From Alistipes sp. (GTDB lineage Bacteria > Bacillota > Clostridia > Oscillospirales > Ruminococcaceae), in contig JAMPAJ010000001.1 in the NCBI GenBank assembly GCA_023667265.1, forward strand, positions 582,507 through 632,772: a DNA stretch of 50,266 nt, in the 5' to 3' direction. The position numbers and the translations under genes are program-made. Shown one piece after another: positions 12,722 through 20,244 of this stretch. The number at the start of each line of letters is the position of its first letter. Within the stretch, counting starts at the first letter, position 1. A model generated the notes under the pieces. That model searched no databases, was not told where the DNA came from, and was given only the letters and a program-made list of their open reading frames with translations.

Positions 12722-14185
12722 ATGAAAAACAAGTTACAAAAATCACTTGCTGCACTTTCAGCCATTGCTATGGCATCAATGTCTCTCGGCATAGACTGCC
12801 TCAGCAGTGCAGCATACACAGCCCAGGGAGACGCAGTTGTTTCCTTTGCGGAGAGCACAGTAGGGGTAATAGGCAACAGACCAAACGCTGTTACAGATTT
12901 CTATGGAGTAGTCTGCGACTGGTGTGCTATGTTCTTATATTACTGCGCCGCAAATGTTGGATTGGAGTCAAAAATCCCGTATTCGTCGTATTGTGATGAC
13001 GCCGCAGATGAAAATGGCAGTTACGCCGGAGGCGTAACCTTTTTCAAAAACAGGAACAGTTTCTACTATTCTCAGTATAATGGCGGAACATATGTTCCTG
13101 AGCGTGGCGACGTCATTTATTTTGACTGGCCAAACGCCTACGGCTATAGGGATGGCGTGGCGAATCATACCGGATATGTCAGGAGCGTTTCAGACGGGTA
13201 TGTGTATACCTGCGAGGGAAATGCCAATGATATGGTGCAGAACAGGTGCTACTCACTTTCTTCCCCTGATATTCTTGGCTATGGACGTCCCGACTACGAC
13301 AACAGCGCAGTTGTTCAGACACCTGCATATCAGCCGCCTTCCACACCTGCTCCTGAGCAGCCAACTACTGAACCGACTCAGCCCGGCGCCGCCGGAAACG
13401 ACGTCTCCCCTGCTGAAACGGTAAACCCCGGATATGGCGCATTGACCTACACTGTCACAAGCGATATCGGAGCATGGATAAGGTATAACGCCGGCTTCGG
13501 AGACAACAAGATCGGCATCGTCAGCACAGGTACGGTTCTGGTGAGCGACGGACAATCCGGCTCATGGCTCCATTTCAACTCTGTTCCCATTGAGGGCAGC
13601 TCGGTCTGCTATAACGGCTGGATAAACATTACCACCCTCACCGCCGGAAATATATCCTGTGGCGATATTTCCCAGACTACGCAGCCATCTGCTCCGGTGA
13701 CAAGCCAGCCCTCAGTCAACGGCGGAATCCTGGAATACGGCTACATTTCCTCCAATGTCGGAGCGTGGCTGAGAAGCGGCACATATTTCGGCGATGACAA
13801 CAAGCTGGGCGTACTGGACAGCGGTGCGAATATCGACATATACGGCTACAACGGCGAATGGCTCTATGTTGGCGCGTACAGCTACGGCACATATACCTAC
13901 GGCTATGTTCACGATTCCACAGTACAGCGAGGCTCGAATACGGCATATGAGAATGTCAATGGCTGGGAGATCGAAAACTCCTACGGCTCATACTGCACGA
14001 TCATGAGCAGCATCGGAGCTAATTTCCGTCAGGATCCCAACGAATATTCAGATATAATCTGCGTTCTGCCGCAGTACAGCAATGTTGAGGTAATGAATAC
14101 ATACGGCGAATGGGCTTTCGCAAGAGCTTACATCGACGGCTATGATTATCCGGTTTACGGTTACATCAACACCTGCAATTTCTGA
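12722..14185 (+). CDS. Secreted CHAP-domain cell-wall hydrolase with SH3-like repeats
   Basis: The 487-aa protein starts at ATG 12722 behind GGAGAG. It has a signal peptide (residues about 1-32) and a CHAP amidase/peptidase domain with Cys68 in CDWCAMFLYYC, His149 in NHTGYV, and the RGDVIYFDW strand. A Pro/Thr linker follows (YQPPSTPAPEQPTTEPTQPG), then three SH3-like modules (GAWIRYNAGFGDNKIG; GAWLRSGTYFGDDNKLG; GANFRQDPNEYSDII). It should cut peptidoglycan peptides or cross-bridges outside the cell. It is monocistronic, with a long structured leader and a terminator. Confidence 0.88.
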   Translation: MKNKLQKSLAALSAIAMASMSLGIDCLSSAAYTAQGDAVVSFAESTVGVIGNRPNAVTDFYGVVCDWCAMFLYYCAANVGLESKIPYSSYCDDAADENGSYAGGVTFFKNRNSFYYSQYNGGTYVPERGDVIYFDWPNAYGYRDGVANHTGYVRSVSDGYVYTCEGNANDMVQNRCYSLSSPDILGYGRPDYDNSAVVQTPAYQPPSTPAPEQPTTEPTQPGAAGNDVSPAETVNPGYGALTYTVTSDIGAWIRYNAGFGDNKIGIVSTGTVLVSDGQSGSWLHFNSVPIEGSSVCYNGWINITTLTAGNISCGDISQTTQPSAPVTSQPSVNGGILEYGYISSNVGAWLRSGTYFGDDNKLGVLDSGANIDIYGYNGEWLYVGAYSYGTYTYGYVHDSTVQRGSNTAYENVNGWEIENSYGSYCTIMSSIGANFRQDPNEYSDIICVLPQYSNVEVMNTYGEWAFARAYIDGYDYPVYGYINTCNF

Positions 14186-14192
14186 TGTAATG

Positions 14193-14225
14193 AAAAAGTC
14201 CTGGAATTATTTCCGGGACTTTTCT
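14193..14225 (+). terminator. Terminator of the CHAP gene
   Basis: AAAAGTCC(t)GGAA pairs with TTCC(g)GGACTTTT around a short loop and is followed by Ts. It lies 8 nt after the stop codon. Confidence 0.85.
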
Positions 14226-14256
14226 TATACTTATAAACCTCGTTTTTCCATTCTCA

Positions 14257-14330
14257 GAGCCTGTTTTGTATCTCAGCGCGCGGATGATTTACGAGCGTAA
14301 GGACATTGCGGTGAGATACAAAACGGACTT
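14257..14330. repeat. Inverted-repeat element between convergent genes
   Basis: Perfect 13-bp arms GTTTTGTATCTCA (14263-14275) and TGAGATACAAAAC (14312-14324) lie 36 bp apart, with weaker matches extending outward and a small TTAC/GTAA dyad inside. It has no T-run. It could be a short non-autonomous element or an extragenic palindrome. Confidence 0.5.
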
Positions 14331-15173
14331 TTATCCACACATTTCTATTTTCAGCATTTGTGAGCCAAGAGCTTCATACGCCTGCTCACAATCATATTTA
14401 AAGTAAGATACGATCTCATCCTTCGCCATAGGATCGCAGAAATAATAAAATTCCTCATCATATCCGATAAATAACAGCGCGTGTTCGGGACATATAAAGG
14501 TGAAGTATTCACCGTTCGGCACTATCCAGCTATTCCCCTGCCACGGCTCCTTCATTCTGACAGTTGCCCATATCATAACAGGCACTCCGTTGGCGATATA
14601 TTCTTCAGCCGCATATTCCAGCGATGTGCCGTATTCGGTCGCGACATAATATTCCTCCGGCAAAGCCAGCGAAATTGCATCACGGATAACAGTTGAATAG
14701 CATCCGTAGCTGTCGGACGATCTTGGGTCGCCGATAAAGCTGAACCACGGACTTTCGGCGTACATATAGCCGTCGTCTCCGAGCACCGGCAATGGCGAAC
14801 ATGGCAAATAGCTGTCTATAAACTCGTCGACAGAAATATCAATTCCGTAATAATTCATCAGCGACACTGCCGAAACGCTTTCGCAGCCCGTCGGATAGAG
14901 ATCGCCCTGGTATATATGGGGCACATCGTCTATGATATAGGACGAGGGAGACGCCCTTATCCAGCCATCCTCGGTTTCAGTCTCCTCTTTTGTTATGCTT
15001 CCGGTGAAAAGATCGTGCCCTGTATCAGAAGCTCTTTCTGTTGCCATAGCCTGGCGGCGTTCCCTCGATATGCTGTAGCTTTCACGCCCTGCTTCGTTAT
15101 AATGTCCGCAGCCTGAAAAGCATAATGCCGATAAAACCAAAGCTGCCGCAAAAATGATTTTCCTCTTTGTCAT
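14331..15173 (-). CDS. Lipoprotein with C39-like peptidase domain
   Basis: The start is ATG 15173 (MTKRKIIF) with AAGGAT eight nt upstream; the frame extends to 15215. The 280-aa protein has a lipoprotein signal (ALCFSGCG, lipid Cys22), a polar Ser/Arg/Glu-rich linker, and a domain resembling C39-like cysteine peptidases: Cys97 in YPTGCESVSAVSLMNYYG and a His in CPEHALLFIGYDEEFYYFCDP. It should act outside the membrane. It lies downstream of the two-component operon, reading the same way, with an 84-nt gap. Confidence 0.8.
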   Translation of the reverse strand: MTKRKIIFAAALVLSALCFSGCGHYNEAGRESYSISRERRQAMATERASDTGHDLFTGSITKEETETEDGWIRASPSSYIIDDVPHIYQGDLYPTGCESVSAVSLMNYYGIDISVDEFIDSYLPCSPLPVLGDDGYMYAESPWFSFIGDPRSSDSYGCYSTVIRDAISLALPEEYYVATEYGTSLEYAAEEYIANGVPVMIWATVRMKEPWQGNSWIVPNGEYFTFICPEHALLFIGYDEEFYYFCDPMAKDEIVSYFKYDCEQAYEALGSQMLKIEMCG

Positions 15174-15257
15174 ATTTAAACATCCTTTCCGTATGTCTAA
15201 ATAATAACACTTCAAAGCATCGAAAAATCATCCTTGCGGCATCATTTTTGCATCAAT

Positions 15258-16046
15258 TTACAAAAGAGAAAATTCTATACCATCAGTACCGATATATGTC
15301 TGGAAAAAATAAAATCCGTCGTTCTCCCGCACCGTCGTATTATAGACCATTTGTATATCTCTGACAAATCCGGTGTCATGTTCTATATATGACATATACA
15401 GGTCCTCCCGGAATTGATTATCCATTACGTCATAGTATTCCTTGACCAGCTCGAACAGAAAGGACATTATGTCCATAAGATCGGCTCTTATATAATCTTC
15501 GGGATAATCATTTATTATAAGTGAGAGATCCAGCAGCCCAAGAGTATCATCGTCAAGAATAAGCCTGCATACATTGCCATCAATATTCGCAACAACATAC
15601 CATATCGTACAGCTTTCATTTAAATATTGTTCTGTGCAGTCCACAGGCAGCATACTCTTTATTTCCATTTTATTCAAATCAACATGATCGAAGCCTGCAT
15701 CCTCTTCATACTCATAATCTCCGTACACATCAGACGCTTCCCAAGAGTTCGGACCATTGATAAGCTTTTCACATATCAGCCACGTCTCAGACTCTATCTC
15801 TTCAACTGTATGTTTTGGGGACAATGCTGCTTTTCTTTCGCCATTTTGAGCTATATATGCTTTCTGACCCAAAGAAACGTCGCTTCTCAGCTCAAGCGTT
15901 ACAGGAGTATTTTTCTCGGTAATAACAGATTTTGCATCCTTGTCCATATAGCTCAGGAACAGCTCCGGAATGAAAAGCATTATAACAAGCACCAGTGCTG
16001 TCAGAATAATCAGTATAAGATGCTTGGCCGCTCTGCTTAATTTCAT
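15258..16046 (-). CDS. Membrane-anchored protein of a two-component operon, function unknown
   Basis: The start is ATG 16046, which overlaps the histidine kinase stop by 4 nt (ATGA); the open frame runs longer upstream. The 262-aa protein has one membrane segment near residues 11-32 (ILIILTALVLVIMLFIPELFL) and an extracytoplasmic domain rich in Asp, Glu and Tyr. I recognise no family. Coupling to the kinase suggests it takes part in the same signalling pathway, as accessory sensor or as output. Confidence 0.75.
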   Translation of the reverse strand: MKLSRAAKHLILIILTALVLVIMLFIPELFLSYMDKDAKSVITEKNTPVTLELRSDVSLGQKAYIAQNGERKAALSPKHTVEEIESETWLICEKLINGPNSWEASDVYGDYEYEEDAGFDHVDLNKMEIKSMLPVDCTEQYLNESCTIWYVVANIDGNVCRLILDDDTLGLLDLSLIINDYPEDYIRADLMDIMSFLFELVKEYYDVMDNQFREDLYMSYIEHDTGFVRDIQMVYNTTVRENDGFYFFQTYIGTDGIEFSLL

Positions 16047-17440
16047 ACCACACCGCCTTTCAACTCGATAACGACCGCAGTTCCCTTGCCCAATTCGCTG
16101 AAAAATTCCATTGTGCCGCCGTGAAGCTCCACAATTTCTGAGCACAGCGCAAGTCCGAGACCTGCTCCGCCCTGTCTTCGTGAACGTGATTTGTCAACGC
16201 GGTAAAACGCTTCGGTTATCTTTTTCAGATCAGCTTGGGGAATGCCTCTTCCGCTGTCCCGTACAATTATGCGGCAGCCTTCCTTTGTCATATTCTGTCG
16301 GAGTCTTATTCTTCCGCCGGCTTCCATTGCCTTAACGGCATTGTCAATAAGATTTATCAGCAGCGATTTAAGCAGATCAGGTTCTACAGAGCAGCTGCCC
16401 GGCTCTGTCTGGATCGTCATATATACGCCGCAGCTTTTAAGCTTAGGCTCTATCGCCGCTGCGATCTCGTCAATAAGCTGGGAAATATTAGTCTCCGAGA
16501 ACGAAAAATCACGCTTCTTCAACACAAGCAGATCGAGAAGCTTGAATGAAAGCCTTTCAAGCCGCTGTCCCTCGCGGAAAATATATTCAGCACATTCTCT
16601 CCGCTCCGACTCCGGAAGCTCGCAGCTTCTGATAAGGTCGGCATAGCCGATCATCGACGTCATCGGCGTTTTCAGTTCGTGAGCAAAGCTTCCCATGAAG
16701 CGTTCCTGCTGCTCCATGGCGTCCTGAAGCTCCTGTATCTTTGAAGTCAGCGACTCAGCCATTCTGTTGAAATACAGGGAAAAAGCCTCCATTTCGTCTC
16801 CGCTCTTCACTCTTGCCCTGACAGAAAGATCGCCGTCTGCTATACGCCTGGAAATCCGTGAAAGCGTCCGCATAGGCACTGTTATAAAATGCGCTGAAAG
16901 AAACGATACAACAGCGCTGAGCACAACAACTGCCGCATACAGAGCGCGGTATATCCTTATCTGATCTCGTCTTGCCGTATACAGCTCTTCGATATTAACG
17001 GCTGCGTCAAGATAAAGCAGCGTATTTCCCGCGTAGAAAGTCCCGGTTATCTGACGGAAATGAACGCCGTCTATCTCGGCTGTCTTAACAGCGCAGTTCA
17101 TATCCGTGCAGCTCTTTTTCATTTCATCATCAAAGGGAAAAGCTGTATTATACAAGAAAATCTGTTTTTTCTCATCTGTAAGCCTGAGAGCGTCCCATTC
17201 TATATTATGCCGGCTCAGAGCTGTCAGAACATTTGCCACGTCTGAAACATTGGTCTGGTCGCTGACAGAATTGACAACCGACAGCATTGACTGCATGGAG
17301 CTGTAGCTCTTCAGTGACTTTGCCTTTTCAATATCCAAAGAATTTCTGAATGAAAAAGCAATGAGCAGCGCGCCGCCGATGCCGTATATAACGGATGTCA
17401 GAATTATCATGCAGAACGTCAGCTTTGTACGGAATTTCAT
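16043..17440 (-). CDS. Sensor histidine kinase
   Basis: A 465-aa kinase: membrane segment near residues 9-31, an extracellular sensor of about 130 aa with two Cys residues, a second membrane segment near 163-184, HAMP near 187-239, and a HisKA box with phospho-accepting His254 in SFAHELKTPMTSMIGY. The ATPase domain has NLIDNAVKAME, DSGRGIP and GGAGLGLAL. Its start overlaps the response regulator stop by 4 nt. It probably senses an envelope signal; several neighbouring genes encode cell-wall or surface proteins. The ligand is unknown. Confidence 0.93.
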   Translation of the reverse strand: MKFRTKLTFCMIILTSVIYGIGGALLIAFSFRNSLDIEKAKSLKSYSSMQSMLSVVNSVSDQTNVSDVANVLTALSRHNIEWDALRLTDEKKQIFLYNTAFPFDDEMKKSCTDMNCAVKTAEIDGVHFRQITGTFYAGNTLLYLDAAVNIEELYTARRDQIRIYRALYAAVVVLSAVVSFLSAHFITVPMRTLSRISRRIADGDLSVRARVKSGDEMEAFSLYFNRMAESLTSKIQELQDAMEQQERFMGSFAHELKTPMTSMIGYADLIRSCELPESERRECAEYIFREGQRLERLSFKLLDLLVLKKRDFSFSETNISQLIDEIAAAIEPKLKSCGVYMTIQTEPGSCSVEPDLLKSLLINLIDNAVKAMEAGGRIRLRQNMTKEGCRIIVRDSGRGIPQADLKKITEAFYRVDKSRSRRQGGAGLGLALCSEIVELHGGTMEFFSELGKGTAVVIELKGGVV

Positions 17441-18096
17441 ATTTTAACTCCCAATTTATAGCCGACCTTCGGAATCGACCGCAGCTCCTTTTCAAGTCCG
17501 ACCTTTTTCCGGAGCCGCTGGACATGAAGATCGACAGTCCTGCTTGTGCCGTCGTATTCTCCGCCCCAGACGCGCTCATAGATGGTCTCGCGGTACAGGG
17601 CGATATTGGGATTTCCGGCAAAAAGCAGGAGCAGCTCGTATTCCTTGTTCGTCAGCGGTATCTCGACTCCTCCCCTGCTTACAGTCATGGAAACCGTGTC
17701 GATCTCAAGTCCGCATATTTCGATTTTCTCGCTGAGCTTGTTATATCGGCGGAGAACCACCTCCACCCTCGCCACAAGCTCAACGATCTCAAAGGGCTTG
17801 ACGATGTAATCCTCAGCGCCCATTCTTAGACCTTTTACCCTGTCGTTCACGGCATTTTTCGCAGTTATAAAAATCGTAGGTATGCCTATGGATTTGCTGT
17901 ATTCCAGCAGCTCATATCCGTCTGCTCCCGGAAGCATTATGTCCAGCAGGAGCAGGTCAAAGTGCCGGCTTTCAAGAAGATCTGCCGCCTCGATGCCGTC
18001 ATAGACGCAGGTACAGCTATAGCCGTACTTACTCAGGCTCATGCGTATAAGATTTGCGATCGGCTCTTCATCCTCAACTATACAAATATTTATCAT
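17437..18096 (-). CDS. OmpR-family response regulator
   Basis: A 219-aa regulator from the ATG at 18096 (MINICIVEDEE); an ATG at 18105 lies too close to the GAGG site. The receiver domain has Asp52 in LLLLDIMLPG and a conserved Lys in YIVKPFE. The C-terminal winged helix is OmpR-type (LTNKEYELLLLFAGNPN; YDGTSRTVDLHVQRLRKK). First gene of the operon with the kinase and the membrane protein; all three are coupled by ATGA overlaps. Confidence 0.93.
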   Translation of the reverse strand: MINICIVEDEEPIANLIRMSLSKYGYSCTCVYDGIEAADLLESRHFDLLLLDIMLPGADGYELLEYSKSIGIPTIFITAKNAVNDRVKGLRMGAEDYIVKPFEIVELVARVEVVLRRYNKLSEKIEICGLEIDTVSMTVSRGGVEIPLTNKEYELLLLFAGNPNIALYRETIYERVWGGEYDGTSRTVDLHVQRLRKKVGLEKELRSIPKVGYKLGVKI

Positions 18097-18220
18097 TCTG
18101 TCCATTCCTCTTCTTTTTTGTATATCGTACCTCGTGGAGGTCTATTGTAATAGCTGTAGTATACATCAAAACTGCATCATTTTTGTATCTTTCTTCCCAT
18201 GACGTTGACTGGCAGTGTCT

Positions 18221-18254
18221 AAAAAAGCGACCATTTAAAAATACGGTCGCTTTT
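18221..18254. terminator. Bidirectional terminator beyond the Hpt gene
   Basis: AAAAGCGACC (18223-18232) pairs with GGTCGCTTTT (18245-18254). The minus strand ends in a T-run. It separates the Hpt/HD-GYP operon from the response regulator promoter region. Confidence 0.8.
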
Positions 18255-18264
18255 ATGTTTATAT

Positions 18265-18612
18265 TCAGCCCAACTGCTTTATTGCCGAGACAGTCTGCAT
18301 ATAATCCGCCTCAACCAGGGGCATAAGCTCTCCAGCCTCCGCAATATTGCCGTTTCGCAGAGCCTCTGTTATCCGGTTGCTGGATTCGTACAGCTTTGTG
18401 AAGCTGAGATTCTGGCACACGCCTTTTAGCGTATGAGCCTCACGAAATGCCTCGTCGTACTTCTCAGCAGCTATGTCATTTTTTAAATTCTGGAAACTGC
18501 CGTCATCCAGAAATTTCATCACAAATTTATGAACCAGCTTCTCCGTCATGAGACGTGTCAGCACGTTATCATAATCGCCCTCAAGTGCGGCATAACATTC
18601 TTTAAGTGTCAT
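18265..18612 (-). CDS. Hpt (histidine phosphotransfer) domain protein
   Basis: A 115-aa free-standing Hpt protein with the phosphorylatable His60 in EAHTLKGVCQNLSF and the usual all-helical pattern. Hpt proteins pass phosphate between receiver domains and kinases. The ATG overlaps the stop of the REC/HD-GYP gene (ATGA), so the two are made together and the REC domain of that protein is the obvious partner. The donor kinase is not in this operon. Confidence 0.88.
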   Translation of the reverse strand: MTLKECYAALEGDYDNVLTRLMTEKLVHKFVMKFLDDGSFQNLKNDIAAEKYDEAFREAHTLKGVCQNLSFTKLYESSNRITEALRNGNIAEAGELMPLVEADYMQTVSAIKQLG

Positions 18613-20138
18613 CGTTCAGTTCCTTTCACACAGTCGGCGATCTTACCAACTGCTCCCATATATTCGGATTTTTTATTCCATACCGATCTGCAGATCATCC
18701 TGACTCTGCGCTCCTCGCATTTCAGTCTTAAAATGCAGCTTATCTCAGTTCCAGGATCCTCCGGAGTCGTTTTTCTGAGCCTTGACAGCAGCTCGGTAAG
18801 GTCGTCCTCGGATAAAGCCTCTCTGACAGCGTCATCGTTCAACGGATCGTTTATAAGCTCTTTTTCCGCAAGCAGACCGCTGTTATTCGGATATACCGTA
18901 AGCATTGACGGCGACGCGATGTATTCAAAGTACATATCTTCTGAAAGCGACGAAAAAAAAGCGTTTTTCATACGCTCATATTCAAGCAGATCTATAGTTT
19001 TTTCCGAAACTGAAAGATCCTCATACTGCGCAAGATCGAGGGAAATATGCTCTCTGCCTGTGATGTACAGGTCGGCTTTTTTCTCATTTCTGTTTCTCAG
19101 GATAGCCTCGGAGGATTTTTCAAGACATTCCAGCAGCAGCGGATTGAACGCGCCGCACTCGCCGTTAAGTATCATTTCCAAAGCCCTTTCATGGGAAAAT
19201 GCTCTCTTGTAAACACGCTCGCTTGTCAGGGCATCGTAAACATCCGCAAGAGCCACTATCTGAGCCGGCAGCGGGATATCCTCTCCCTTTAAGCCGTCGG
19301 GGTATCCGCGTCCGTCGTACCGCTCATGATGCCACCTGCATATCTTGTAAGCTACCTTCACAAGGGGCTCATCTTTGTAATTTGTAAGCTGATCCAGCAT
19401 AGACGCGCCGACGATCGAATGTGTTTTCATTATCTGAAACTCCTCGTCGGTAAGTCTGCCGGGCTTATTAAGGATATGATCGGGAATGGAGATCTTTCCT
19501 ATATCATGAAGAGCCGACGCTTTTCCGATAAGGGCAATATCAGCCTCTGAAATTTCATACTTATCTGTAATTAGAAGAAGCTGCCTCAGCAGAACCTCCG
19601 TAAGCATCTGCACATTGAGGACGTGCATTCCGCTTTCGCCGTTTCTGAATTCAACGATATGGCTGAGTACGTCGATCATAAGGCGGCTTTCCTTTTCTTT
19701 TTCATATATCTGGTCTGCAACCATGCTCACAAGACGTTTTTGCTTTGCGTAGAGCATAATAGTATTCACAACTCTGTGACGAACGATAAGAGCGTCAAAG
19801 GGACGTGTGATAAATTCAGTTATTCCCATATCATAAGCTCTGCGCATTGACGAAACCGAGTTGTCGGAAGAGATCATAATTACTGGAACATTGTCTATCC
19901 AGTGATTGCTGTTCATAGCGGCAAGAACGCCGTATCCATCCATGACCGGCATCACGATATCCAGAAGAACAAGGGAAATACTGACGCTGTCCCTCTGTAA
20001 AATGGCGACGGCCTCCGCACCGTTTTCAGCCTCAATGATATCGTACTCACTTCCAAGCATTTCAGACAGGATATTACGGTTCATTTCGCTGTCGTCCACG
20101 ATCAGAACCTTTTGTTTTTCTCCATCACATCTGCTCAA
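18609..20138 (-). CDS. Receiver-HD-GYP protein (probable c-di-GMP phosphodiesterase)
   Basis: A 509-aa protein from TTG 20138 with AGGAGG seven nt upstream. A receiver domain (Asp60 in LVLLDIVMP) is followed by an HD-GYP domain with His211-Asp212 (ALHDIGKISIPD) and the canonical HHERYDGRGYP at 270-280, so it should be active against c-di-GMP or a similar cyclic dinucleotide. About 140 C-terminal residues form an extra domain I do not recognise. It is followed by an Hpt gene. The regulator at 7280 has a degenerate GGDEF, and no active diguanylate cyclase is in the window. Confidence 0.9.
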   Translation of the reverse strand: MSRCDGEKQKVLIVDDSEMNRNILSEMLGSEYDIIEAENGAEAVAILQRDSVSISLVLLDIVMPVMDGYGVLAAMNSNHWIDNVPVIMISSDNSVSSMRRAYDMGITEFITRPFDALIVRHRVVNTIMLYAKQKRLVSMVADQIYEKEKESRLMIDVLSHIVEFRNGESGMHVLNVQMLTEVLLRQLLLITDKYEISEADIALIGKASALHDIGKISIPDHILNKPGRLTDEEFQIMKTHSIVGASMLDQLTNYKDEPLVKVAYKICRWHHERYDGRGYPDGLKGEDIPLPAQIVALADVYDALTSERVYKRAFSHERALEMILNGECGAFNPLLLECLEKSSEAILRNRNEKKADLYITGREHISLDLAQYEDLSVSEKTIDLLEYERMKNAFFSSLSEDMYFEYIASPSMLTVYPNNSGLLAEKELINDPLNDDAVREALSEDDLTELLSRLRKTTPEDPGTEISCILRLKCEERRVRMICRSVWNKKSEYMGAVGKIADCVKGTER

Positions 20139-20166
20139 AAAAACGCCTCCTTTCCTCTATATTTTA

Positions 20167-20195
20167 ATTATACCACACTGTCAAATATTTGTCAA
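20167..20195 (-). promoter_or_regulatory. Promoter of the HD-GYP/Hpt operon
   Basis: On the minus strand TTGACA (20195-20190), a 17-nt spacer and TATAAT (20172-20167), 29 bp upstream of the TTG start. Confidence 0.8.
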
Positions 20196-20244
20196 TAATA
20201 GCAAGCACACTAAAAAACCGCGTTTTTACCTGAAAATTACGATC

